From Hortaea werneckii (lineage: Eukaryota > Ascomycota > Dothideomycetes > Mycosphaerellales > Teratosphaeriaceae): DNA of 64,000 bases. Below the pieces are notes generated by a model, which was not told the origin of the DNA, ran no database searches, and saw only the letters and a program-made list of their open reading frames with translations. Position 1 is the stretch's first letter. The number at the start of each line of letters is the position of its first letter. The position numbers and the translations under genes are program-made. The DNA lies in NCBI GenBank assembly GCA_037044905.1, contig JBAOKB010000173.1:558001-622000 (forward strand), read 5' to 3'. Below are positions 45,487 through 55,165 of this stretch, in pieces.

Positions 45487-46163
45487 TTATGTGTCTTGAG
45501 AACCCCTCTTGCGCTTCTGTGGAAGTATGCGCAGCGATGCTCCAACGCTAGGAGACCCGCTGTCGTTTGTCAAGCGGGAAGCGCGGCTTCGAGTAGGTTG
45601 AGCAGAGCTCTCCGTGGCTTCTACCTCCCCTGGATGCTGGACTGTGACACGAGTGCCGGGCACTTCTTCGCCGACGGTAGTCCTCAGCGTTTGGCTCATT
45701 TGTATCCGTATTTTGTAGGCACCTCTGTTCTTTCGAGATAGTTTGGTGTTGCCACATATGCGACATGTCTTGCATCGGTCAAGTAGATCAGCTTTGGGCG
45801 TCTGTTTGGAAATGTCGGGGCCTTCAGAGCGAGCAGCAGGTCTTGGTCTTGATCAAAATATGCCGTTTTTGCTGAAAACTTGGGAGTGCAGTATACCGGA
45901 CATTCGCAGAACGGCATCTCGAGCAGGGTTCCGGTCTGAAACGATATTTCTGACTCATCCAGTTGCATCGTGCTCGAGTCGGTTGCTGACTGGCGACTGG
46001 CATTTGAAGAGCGAGAGCTTGCCCCTTCTGTATCATCTTCTTGTGCCAATGTCGATTGACTTGCTGACTGGCCGCATCCGAATGAAGAGCGGGTGAGGTG
46101 GAAGCCATCCTCTTCGCCATACAGCAACTCAACGGCCTTGCGAAGCTCTCGCTCAGATGACAT
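45487..46163 (-). CDS. Hypothetical protein, 155 aa or longer
   Basis: An ORF from the ATG at 46163 to a TGA at 45696: MSSERELRKAVELLYGEEDG, a Ser-rich linker, then an apparently folded part with PFCECPVYCTPKFSAKTAYF and RRPKLIYLTDARHVAYVATP. The neighbouring frame carries a basic, disordered tail from a coincident ATG at 45699 (MSQTLRTTVGEEVPG, ending LPQKRKRGSQDT at 45487). The two may be one protein if a single base is missing near 45700. The family is unknown. Three cysteines are close together (C.CP..C). Confidence 0.5.
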
Positions 46164-46815
46164 ACACCGACGCGCTTCAGCAAAGTCGACGTGTCACTGG
46201 AGAACCAAGCCGCCCTTAAGCCCTGTCGGCATCTTGATCTCTCTCGTTGTCGAAAGCTTTGGCCACTAAATCGACAGGATCCAGAGACGGCTACGGTAGG
46301 CGGTGATCCGTGTCTTCTATCCAACGCGCCCTCTTCGCTACGTGCGTTGTCCCTTCCTCATGTCTAAACAAAAGTCGCTTCCTCTTTATTGTACATTACG
46401 GCTGCTCAGAGATGGTTCTGGCGCTAGGGACGGAGAGACTTTTGCTGTCGTTGCAGGTCGTCTCCGTCGAGCGGGTTGCATTGTCTAGCAAAGCGTGTGC
46501 TTCTGCGTTCGTCCGCTGCCCGAGGCGCAGCGCTGGTCACGCGAGGGACAGATCTTCCAGCCATAAGGGCAAAGTGATGGCGGCTCCAACCCGCTAGAAC
46601 TGTGAGGGGCAAAAGCTGTTGACCGGCTCCTAAAGAATAATAATATTTGTACGGAAAACCTGAAGCACGGAGCATTGGGCACGCGGGGAAGAGCGGAGGA
46701 GGCTAGCGTGCCAAGAAAGAGGGTCCCCATGGTCGCAACCGGTTGCTCGTGAGCTCGTCATGCTAGCCCCGAAGCATCTTGATCTCGTACTCCGCTCAAA
46801 CGTGCGAGTATCATT
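46164..46815. other. Divergent intergenic region
   Basis: This lies between a minus-strand and a plus-strand gene. I see only short overlapping frames; it should hold both promoters. Confidence 0.4.
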
Positions 46816-47688
46816 ATGGTGACCTGCACACGCAAATACTACTCTTATTCGGACGCTGACGATTATCCGAGCCCCCGGCCTAGGAAACGCAGACGAGGCG
46901 AAAGCTTTGAAGGTCGGTGCTATCAAGGGGTGTCGACCATACCACAAAGTCTTGAGAAGGCTCAGCATGCTGTTCATCAAGAATGGCCCACTCGACACAG
47001 CCCGGCCCGCAAATCGGCACCATTGCGAAAGCATACGAAATCGCGTCTCCTAGTCGACAGGAGAGACAATAAAGCATCCTTCACGTCTAATGAGACAGAG
47101 CCCGCCTCGCGCATCGATGAACCTGTGCATCTGCGCCGCGAGCGCACAAGCAGATGTGCGCTCCCATCCCCGGTCTCAGTCAGCCCGGAGGGCGGCACAG
47201 CTGCGAACATCGTACACAAGGAACAGTCAGAAAATCATGGTTCCCCGCAGCAAAGTGCAATCGAACGTATACATTCCCCCAAAAGCGAAAGGCTGCATAC
47301 GAACTCTGAAGCGGCAGCAGGGAAATCAGATATGGGCGAACATGGGGACAGACTAATGTTTGCAAATCGACAAGCAATGGAGCCCTACTCGCTCGAGGCA
47401 AGGGATAAGAGAGCTACGCTGGGCCCATCTATTACACCGCCAACAGCACCTATTACGCCTCCGGAGCATATCCCATACGTTGCTTACGATCCCGATTTTG
47501 TGCCGAGCCTGTTCTCCGCTTACGAATGGTCTCTATATTCTGATCACATCCGGGCTCGTAAATATGGATCCGAAGTGGCAGAGGCATACAGAAGGGGCCT
47601 CACGCCAGAGGAATCCAGAAGGAGATGGGAAGATCAAGTCAAGCGAAGCAGAGCATACGTAGATGCGTCGAGTGATTCGGAGGGCTAA
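46816..47688 (+). CDS. Disordered nuclear-type hypothetical protein, 290 aa
   Basis: An intact ORF with an ATG at 46816. It begins MVTCTRKYYSYSDADDYPSP and has a strong basic nuclear signal RPRKRRRG at about residue 23. Residues 40-210 are polar and disordered with SP motifs. The C-terminal 80 residues look folded: PEHIPYVAYDPDFVPSLFSA then YEWSLYSDHIRARKYGSEV and GLTPEESRRRWEDQVKRS. The C-terminal segment may be a binding module, but I do not recognise it. It lies 272 bp upstream of the kinase gene on the same strand. Confidence 0.65.
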   Translation: MVTCTRKYYSYSDADDYPSPRPRKRRRGESFEGRCYQGVSTIPQSLEKAQHAVHQEWPTRHSPARKSAPLRKHTKSRLLVDRRDNKASFTSNETEPASRIDEPVHLRRERTSRCALPSPVSVSPEGGTAANIVHKEQSENHGSPQQSAIERIHSPKSERLHTNSEAAAGKSDMGEHGDRLMFANRQAMEPYSLEARDKRATLGPSITPPTAPITPPEHIPYVAYDPDFVPSLFSAYEWSLYSDHIRARKYGSEVAEAYRRGLTPEESRRRWEDQVKRSRAYVDASSDSEG

Positions 47689-47960
47689 CGCTCGCACCTT
47701 GTGCAGGAGGATAGAGTTAATTCACTAGGCGTACGGGTACTTGACTCCATGTGCTGCGCGTCTCTCAACGTACCAACCGTACGGCGCTTAATTGTTTTAG
47801 CCGATCCAATTAGTCCTGCGCTCCATGCTTCACCGCATCGCCCATGCTCCGACACCACACCACACCCAGGACCATAGTGATCATGCGATGAATAGTCTAC
47901 TTATTGTGCTGGTCCCGCTATGATCGCCGTGGCCCCAGTCGACTTCCATTTCTTTTCGTC
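47689..47960. promoter_or_regulatory. Probable promoter region of the kinase gene
   Basis: A 272-bp spacer between two plus-strand genes with CA/CT-rich sequence upstream of 47961. No specific binding site can be named. Confidence 0.3.
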
Positions 47961-49646
47961 ATGCCACATGCTTTGGACTTTGCCCGCTTGGTCCCCGCAG
48001 ATAAGCGTACTGCCAGGAGTGTGCAAGCAATTTTAGATCAAATTCAAGACCAGACTTATGAACATGCTCATCACAAGAAATACGTTGAGGCGAACGTGGA
48101 CGCTCTCGTCACTGCTCGAAGTCCTACTTTCACGTTCGGAAGCGACGAGCTGACAGATGGCATAACGACCGAAGCTGATTTGTCAGACGATGAAGAGGTT
48201 CTACCTGCTTGCATCGCATGTTATGTGCTCGGCCTTGAAAAGTTTAAGCTTCCGTTCCAGCCGACAGAGGGCTACTGGTTTGGGATGGGTGACATTGATA
48301 GATATCCGGACAATGCGGGCGTTGATATACGACTCCCAGCTGCAAACTTTGATGATTACAGCTCGACCAGAGCGCAATGCAATGTCCCGCTGTATGCTCG
48401 CCATGGACGCTTCGCCTTTAATCCTTTGCATGGAACTTTCTGGCTGCATGCTCGACATAAGGGCATCCGGGTGGACGATCGGCCCATTCCGCCGAAGGGG
48501 AAAATACTTCTCCGGTCCCGCATGCGTATATCGATTGGACCTCATCGTTTCATCTACCAGGTCAAAGTCGAAGACGAAAACCTGTATCAAACGGCCTTGT
48601 GGCGCTTCATCAAAGACGAACACGGTCAAGAACACAGGAGCGAGGCGACGTCAGCAACGCCGTCGGCGAACGATATTCGCATCAATGATTGGATACTCCA
48701 CCGCGTAATTGGCGCTTCAGAATTGTCGGTGATTCATGCTGCCTCGCATGGAAGGTCCGGACAGGTCGTTGCTGTTAAAAGGTTGCGTTTCGGCTCGTCG
48801 CAGAAGAGAGCGGAAAAGGAAGACCGGCTGTATGATGATATTGGCAAGGCAATCCAGCTCAGCAGATATAGGGCTTTCGTTATGCAGAAGCATTCGATCT
48901 TGTCAGCTCACCAGCCGCACGTTACGACAAGCGAGGCATTTCTCTTATTGACACCTCTCGCTCGCATGGGAGATTTTTCGCAGCTCGGGCACGTAGGACG
49001 ATATCACGGTACTTCCAAAGCCGTGAAGGAAATCCTCTTCGTTCAGATTGCTATGGGACTCTCTGCTCTTCACGACAGTGGCTGGATACACAGAGACCTG
49101 AAACCCGCTAACCTGGGCATTGTCGAGCTCGGGCAGACACCAAAGGCTGTCATAATCGATCTGGGACAAGCTTGTCGCCAAAGGAAAGAAGGTCTGCAAC
49201 CGAAGCCAAAGACAGTGGGCACAATCGGCTATCTTGCGCCAGAACTTGAGAACAGCCACTTCGCTCCGACGTACGACGCTAAGATCGACGTGTGGTCTTT
49301 GGGTGCCGTGGCTTATTACCTCTTCGTCTTAGGCCGAATCCCATGGAACCTTACACGCAACATGTTTCTGCAACCACCGCCCCACGGAGACACGACACTA
49401 ATCGTTTTCCGAGAAATTCGGAAGACTCTGCTAAGTGGACCTCCATCGTCCATAGAGAGCCTCATCGGTAACATGCTCGCAGAGTATCCACAAGAGCGAC
49501 CTAGTATTTGGGAAGTTCTAGGCCATCCTGCACTACGAAACGTGTGCGCTCAGGCGGAAAGTTTGTTGGAGTACGGGAAAAGCGCAGGGCAAAAGAGAGG
49601 CTCGGAAGCACTGACTGACCATGCTTCTAAAGCTTCTAAAGGATAG
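47961..49646 (+). CDS. Ser/Thr protein kinase with FHA-like N-terminal region
   Basis: An intact 561-aa ORF from the ATG at 47961. Residues about 100-210 resemble an FHA-type beta sandwich (YARHGRFAFNPLHGTFWLHA, then ILLRSRMRISIGPHRFIYQV). The kinase domain covers about 240-535: VVAVKR with Lys 273, HRDLKPAN with HRD at 377-379 and Asn 384, DLG at 400-402 in place of DFG, GTIGYLAPE, and DVWSLGAVAY. The Gly loop is degenerate (IGASELSVIHAA). All catalytic residues are present, so activity is likely. FHA-kinase fusions act in DNA-damage signalling (Rad53/Chk2-like) or in fungal-specific signalling; which applies here is unknown. The tail is Lys/Ser-rich. Confidence 0.85.
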   Translation: MPHALDFARLVPADKRTARSVQAILDQIQDQTYEHAHHKKYVEANVDALVTARSPTFTFGSDELTDGITTEADLSDDEEVLPACIACYVLGLEKFKLPFQPTEGYWFGMGDIDRYPDNAGVDIRLPAANFDDYSSTRAQCNVPLYARHGRFAFNPLHGTFWLHARHKGIRVDDRPIPPKGKILLRSRMRISIGPHRFIYQVKVEDENLYQTALWRFIKDEHGQEHRSEATSATPSANDIRINDWILHRVIGASELSVIHAASHGRSGQVVAVKRLRFGSSQKRAEKEDRLYDDIGKAIQLSRYRAFVMQKHSILSAHQPHVTTSEAFLLLTPLARMGDFSQLGHVGRYHGTSKAVKEILFVQIAMGLSALHDSGWIHRDLKPANLGIVELGQTPKAVIIDLGQACRQRKEGLQPKPKTVGTIGYLAPELENSHFAPTYDAKIDVWSLGAVAYYLFVLGRIPWNLTRNMFLQPPPHGDTTLIVFREIRKTLLSGPPSSIESLIGNMLAEYPQERPSIWEVLGHPALRNVCAQAESLLEYGKSAGQKRGSEALTDHASKASKG

Positions 49647-49952
49647 TGTCAGCTACTGATCACATTAGCGTTGTCCGACCAAGTTTCAAAGCATTGTTGT
49701 CACGAGGCCAAAGAGCCTCATGAGTAGTGGATGTAGTACGATGTATAACTACCTATACCCGAGCACTTATTTTTAAATAAATCATTACCGCATCAGGACG
49801 CTGTTGGCATTCGCGTGGCGCGCTCGGCGGCACTACATCCTTATGGTCGCCACCCAATATGCAGTAAACATGTTGAAGTCCAACCTTGAGCTTTTCAGCA
49901 AATGAACCCACCTAGGTACCGTCATTGATGTCGACCTCATCCAAAACGTGCG
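49647..49952. other. 3' flank of kinase gene
   Basis: An AT-rich patch around 49766-49785 contains AAATAAATCA, a plausible polyadenylation region. An ACCTAGGTACC motif lies at 49910-49920. Confidence 0.35.
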
Positions 49953-50543
49953 ATGGCAACAGGCACAGCGGCGCTCAATACACGATTTGCCTTTGGATGT
50001 GAAGCTCATCGATTAGCTCAAGAACCCTGGCCCGTGCCAGGGCCGCATGAGCTGAATGTCTACAAAGTACTTAAACTCAGCCTACCAACTCAACCATGTT
50101 TTCCAGTTGAAGGTCCATCTTTATCCAACTCGTAGTTGGGGCCTGCTAAAATACCAGTGCGGGAGTGTCCATATCCCATCCCTCCTGCTTTGCCAGTGCT
50201 CAAAAGAGAAAGTCGTCTCTCCCGATATCGCATACCTCGTTGTCAGTCTGTTGAACCCTTGCTAATACAGGACCCTTCAATACACAGGTATCCATTGCAG
50301 CGCAAATCAAACTCCAGCGAACCGCCAGAGAATGGGAGCGTGCCGCCGGAGGACGAGAGCGTAAAGCAAAGCGCCCAGCAGCGTCCATATTGGCACCTAC
50401 GTGACCCAGTTTGTGCTGTAATATACTGCTCCGCGAAAACGGTGTATGATATCAAGAAACTTGACCACGGCCGGACTCGAGGAGTACTGATTGATCCAGC
50501 TCTGAAGGATGTGGGCTGGAAAGGATCCTGCGTGTTCGGTTGA
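49953..50543 (+). pseudogene. Hypothetical protein gene with a single in-frame TAG
   Basis: From the ATG at 49953 (MATGTAALNTRFAFGCEAHR) the frame is open for 197 codons except for a TAG at 50133-50135, directly between GPSLSNS and LGPAKIPVRECPYP. The region after the stop stays coding-like to SCVFG at 50543, including RPYWHLRDPVCAVIYCSAK. A CAG-to-TAG change would explain the stop. I found no intron that removes it. The family is unknown. Confidence 0.45.
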
Positions 50544-50826
50544 GATCTCGGTACTTATGACGTAGGCCTTATATTTTTTGTTTTTTTGGACTCCGACTTA
50601 ATCTCAACCAGGTCGGCCGGAATCATGGCGGAAAGCTGAGCGGCGGCCTCCGCAGGAGTCAAGCCGTCAATTCCATCGCTGCCGGTTGCATCACAGCGAA
50701 AGAGAATTGTGTATGTGAAGCTATTATCAACTTCTGTGTCAAAGGAAATTAGCTCAAGAAAATCTCTTTGTTGGTCACACTGAATGACTCTTTACCTTAG
50801 GCAGGAACACAGCGATTTCCAGCGGG

Positions 50827-51045
50827 GGTTGCGCAGGTCGTATCGGCGCGGTGGGAGACAAGAGCTACCTTGCCATTTGGGCAAAACGCACCAAGGAGCC
50901 GAAGGCCAGTCAAGCCCAAGAACTTGCTGTGGTTGGAAATCAGGGCGACAGCGTCGTCGAGAGCGTGTGCGTGAATATTTTCGAACCTTTCGAATTCTTT
51001 GACACTGTAGGTGATCGTTTCTTTCCGGCGAATTGCTGCGCGTAA
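50827..51045 (+). CDS. Short coding-like fragment
   Basis: An open frame without an ATG that reads GRIGAVGDKSYLAIWAKRTK, then LAVVGNQGDSVVESVCVNIF and EPFEFFDTVGDRFF, ending at a TAA at 51043-51045. It looks like an internal or terminal exon. A GTGATC after FDTVG is a weak potential donor. No family is recognised. Confidence 0.3.
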   Translation, partial: GCAGRIGAVGDKSYLAIWAKRTKEPKASQAQELAVVGNQGDSVVESVCVNIFEPFEFFDTVGDRFFPANCCA

Positions 51046-52264
51046 TAAGACGTTAGCTAAAGAATTCTGGATCCCACACTGAAGCTCGACGATTTCTTAC
51101 CCGATGCAGGCACATTGATCGAGTAGAGGATTTCAGGCACGAAAAAAAAAAAAAAAACAAAACAAGCGAGGAGAGCCCACAGTGCTGCCTTGCGATACAT
51201 GACACCTGTTCTGTAAAGACTTTTCGGGAAAATGGCTGACCGAGTGGACGAGGGGACGAGGCGAAGAGAGAATGACGGTCGTTTCATAATCCGAAGGCAG
51301 TAAGCCGTTGCGACGCTTGACCGACGATGGAATGACGCTCTCGTTGTGATGCTCAGTCAATCAGCGACTGATGGTGGGTTGATGAAATTCAGGTGTTGCG
51401 AAAAAGTTTTCAGGTATGCAAAGCTGCGCTATTGTCGGCTTGGTTTGACATGTGACAGCGGTTTGACATGTGACAGCGACGGGAGTCGGCAGCTGCTAAC
51501 GGTAACAGTCACGCCACCAACACGAAGACTCCACACTGTTGTGCGGTATTCATCAATTACGCGGGTAGTGGAATCTCGCTTGGCAAAGAGGAATTCACCT
51601 TTCAATGGCCCAGCAGTCATTGCTACAACTCCTCGCAGTCAAAGACTTGTGCAAGGGCCGCTGTTTGGAGCGACAGCAGTCAATGCGTTATTGTGCGTAG
51701 GCGATTCTGGTTGCTAATGGCCATGCTCACGGAGTCCAGTCTATTGCAAGGCTCCACTAGGCCTTGGTAATTGAGGTCGACAGCAAGTAAGAAGACATGT
51801 GCGCACGCCGTCAGTGTCTTAGGTATTAGGCTCGAGTGGGCTAGACAGAGACGGTTCTGCCCCGGCGTCCGCTACACCTGTCATTCCACAGTCAGCCCGT
51901 AAGCCAGGTGCCACTGAAGAGTTGCGTCTTAGGTGTGCCCAGTACACCGGGGATGTCTGGAGACGTGGCTGCCACAGGTAATGAAAAAGAGGAGTTTACA
52001 GAGTGCGATAATCTTGCAACAGGTGGCATGAAAAGGCATATTCGGTGTGTGCTTGACTCAGAAAAGACAAGTGATGTTTAAGAGCGTTCACCCCTTCGTT
52101 TGCTGGTGCTTGCTGATTGGGCTCTGCCAGCGACTTCGACTGCGGCGAAGCTGGCGCTCAAGGCTTGAGAGGCCTCGATCGATGTTACGATGGGACTCCA
52201 CGTACCTGGCTGCTTCCGGGGCGCTGCCGTTTTGTGCAGAACTGCCCACCATACACTACGCAAC
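51046..52264. other. No gene seen; contains a 16-nt poly-A
   Basis: An A16 homopolymer lies at 51142-51157, with an imperfect direct repeat of GGTTTGACATGTGACAGCG at about 51442-51478 (two adjacent copies). No coding motifs. Confidence 0.4.
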
Positions 52265-52582
52265 TTAATCATTGAGGCCTGGGGAGAGAGGCGTCTGGTC
52301 TGCTGGAAGACCGCTGTCACTGCTGGCCGGAATGCATCCGCTGCTTTCGTCGTCGGATAGTACAACACCGCCATAATCGTTACCGTTCAGGCAATGCATC
52401 TCAGTACAAACGGACAGCATGAGCGATTCAAGGGATCCTTGCAGGCTGTATCGGCTGACACGGATGTCGAGCTTGTTGGGCCGGGAAATGAAGGTGATGA
52501 GTCTGCAGATGAGGCTGAGAACTATAAGGAGGAGGATGGTGAGGACGAGAGGATGATAAGGAGCAGATTCATCTTTCAATGA
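52265..52582. other. Two mutually exclusive ORFs on opposite strands
   Basis: Plus strand 52394-52582 has an ATG and a very acidic product (MHLSTNGQHERFKGSLQ, then a Glu/Asp run). Minus strand 52579-52265 lacks an ATG but reads a hydrophobic helix (LVLTILLLIVLSLICRLIT) followed by a Ser/Asp tail. A GA-rich tract produces both patterns. At most one is real and I cannot choose. Confidence 0.3.
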
Positions 52583-54177
52583 TTATGTTTGTGAAGACCT
52601 CGCTCATGAGCCCTTCGCGCAGGATTGAGGGGTCCGAGCGTGGACCCTTCTTGGCAACATCCCCAAGCTCTAACGAAGGAACCAGAGGAACGAAGGAAGC
52701 AGGGACATCCAGACAGGACGGAGGTACTTGCGCAGCCGAAGCAACCTCTTGTCACCACCAAGCAACGGATTGACTCGTGATACTCGCCTTCATTTTGCAG
52801 CCCAAGGCGGGAACAATGACCGTATATCCACCTTCAGAAACCCTTAGGCCTAATCATCAGACGCTCACGAAGCGAGGGACGAGACAAGAAACCACTACAC
52901 CAACAAACTCTTGCAACCTTTTAGGCTCGAATACGACACTCTGAACCCCTCTTCTCTTCTACGGATAACATACGAGGCCCTCCCAAAGAGCGTATCTGGC
53001 CCCAATGGCATCACACCTCCCGGGCCTCACCAATGTAGAACTCCTGCGTCCTCCGGGGACCCTGAATCAACAATTTGGCGGGCAACCGGCTCTATCATAC
53101 GTGCCCTCGTCATTTGCATAACTCGTCTCAAGCGCCGTCGTCTCCGTCGAAGGCAATCAAGAATTCACAACAAAAGCAGAATGTTCTCACCGTAGTATAC
53201 TTGCACACGTCCTCGATATTCTTATCCAGGCTCCGGCGAAGAATTCGAAGCCCAATCTCGTCTCCCTGAACTTAGCAGGCAACAAGCCCGAGATTGCCCG
53301 CGGCAGCTTCTAGGAGTCTTCGATCCTAAATAAAAACAGCCTCCTTCTCGGGCGAAACAAACGTCCGGTGTCACGGTGGGGAGTACCTTTTCTTCCCTAC
53401 CCTCCTACTCTATCTTGAGAGACAGACACCAGGTTGCACGACCTGATTACACCCAGCCAAAGGTCCGATCTCTGATACAATTCTTTGGTTGCGCTCGAAC
53501 AACCTCCGAACGTTCTACATCTGGCCTGGAATTACAACGGACGACATACAGAAGGGTATCTCAAGCCGAAAAACACGACGCCCTCATCGGAAAGGCGACA
53601 TCCGACGTACTGGATCCAGACCTTCGACTGAGACGCGACGCCAAGGATCTGGACCGTCTCCGCTCCCGACGTCCACGCCATCATTTACACACTCGTGAAG
53701 ATGTCATGTCTTCCCGATCCCCGGTACCCACAAAATCATCATCGACTTCAACTACTCGATGGCATTGAGACAAGGGTTTTGTTTTCTGGTCACCGCCACT
53801 GTATTCCTACGCTCTTGGTAGCGAACGAAGAGGGTTGGGCACGTTAAGGAAGGTGCCAAGATGAACGGGATACAAGTATTGCTTGTTGGTTTATACCTCT
53901 AGTAGGTATAGAATGCATCTTTCTAAGACGTCACGATGATCCAACGATTTTTGGATATTAAACGCTGGTCGTTTCCATATTTTTTCTGTGAAAAGCTCGT
54001 AATAAACGCAGGCTCCTGGCTGAGCGTTATCGGGCCTTTGACGCAGAGTGCGGCCTTCATGCCTTCGGATGTGTCATGAAGCTTCGCGCAAGTCGGTGTT
54101 CACCAAAGGATCTTGCCAGCCTTGAAGCATTGGCAAAGGCTGCCACAGGCGCCCTCAAACCCAACCCACTGTACCCT
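52583..54177. other. No convincing gene
   Basis: Plus-strand frames of 90-130 codons at 52911-53195 and 53376-53768 are basic and low in motifs, and neither starts with an ATG. A piece NNLRTFYIWPGITTDDI at about 53500 is coding-like but unassigned. 53.9-54.05 kb is AT-rich. Confidence 0.3.
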
Positions 54178-54530
54178 TCACCCTTCAGCTGCCCGGCTCA
54201 CAGTGCGCTTTACTTGTTGTCCCCACCCTCTTGTTTCCCACCAACTCCAGCGCCAGCGCCACCAGCGCCGGAGGAGCCAGCAATCCCGGCACTCGTTCAA
54301 GCTCTTCGCCTCGTTCTCATAGACTTTCTCAAACTCCGCGTTCCCCATGCCCTTCTCGGCCGCCAGCTTCCTCAGTTTTTCCCTGCGCTTGATCTGCAAC
54401 TTCATGTGCTCCACCGTGGCAGACAGCAGCATGGCCTCCCTGCTCCCCTGACCTCTCATACCCGGCACACTCTGCGACAACCGATCGAAGCTCTTGCGGA
54501 TCGCCTCCCGACGTTTCCGCTCCGAGCTTA
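54178..54530 (-). pseudogene. bHLH transcription factor, truncated at the 5' side
   Basis: The minus strand from about 54530 reads SERKRREAIRKSFDRLSQSV, PGMRGQGSREAMLLSATVEH and MKLQIKRREKLRKLAAEK: a basic region with the E-x-x-R-R pattern, helix 1, a loop and helix 2. A fungal Ino4-like tail follows (NAEFEKVYENEAKSLNE). The frame then runs into a Trp/Arg-rich artefact to the stop at 54178. bHLH proteins bind E-boxes as dimers; Ino4-like ones control lipid genes. Upstream of the basic region the sequence turns abruptly AT-rich and no N-terminus is seen, with a possible LTR 110 bp further. The gene looks cut, or its first exon lies beyond the insertion. Confidence 0.65.
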
Positions 54531-54642
54531 GTACGTATACAAATAGTTACGTCTATTATTAACGTTTGTACGCTACGCTACTATATCTATACGCGCTATC
54601 TATATACCTAGTTACCTAAGAAGAGAAGTAGAACTAGAAGAG

Positions 54643-55009
54643 TGTTACGGACACGATCACGAGACGGTCAGACCCGAAGCGATTGGCCAGTAAGAACCAA
54701 AGCGAGATGGGGTCACGTGACCAATATGCAGGTGAGCGCTGCCTTGGCAGGCGACCGACTGCATATATGCAAGTGAGCGACTGGTCGACCAGCAATCAAG
54801 CGACCAGGTGCATGAAGACACGAATCTCTTATGTATATAGCTAGGCACGCTTCTCATTAGGAGTTCGTGTGTTCAACTCATGTTGCAATCCGACTGTTAG
54901 TAGAGACCTCACAGCTTTGTCACAATCAGTTATCCCACAACCCAGTTGTCTTGACACATCTGTTCCAAAGAGCTCTAAACCCGTGACACTACTTCGTAGG
55001 GTCGTAACA
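54643..55009. mobile_element. Possible solo LTR (TGTTACG...CGTAACA)
   Basis: A 367-bp segment is bounded by the perfect 7-bp inverted ends TGTTACG and CGTAACA, with the TG...CA termini typical of retrotransposon LTRs. The flanking five bases differ (AAGAG versus CTATA), so no target-site duplication supports a simple insertion. It could be a recombined or degraded LTR. It lies directly upstream of the truncated bHLH gene. Confidence 0.4.
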
Positions 55010-55165
55010 CTATACTCTAGCCAAATACCACTGCTAGCATTCTTGCGTATTCATAAATCATGTCCACATATCCCAACCTCGTCTGCCTGATGCTGAAGCT
55101 TACTCCACGTTGCGCAGTCTTTCGACTTCGTTGCTTACGATCTCCAGCTGCTCCTCTTCTGCAAC

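Noticed and set aside
54076..54531. 151-codon plus-strand Pro-rich ORF
   Set aside because: It is the antisense of the bHLH domain, which is unmistakable on the minus strand.
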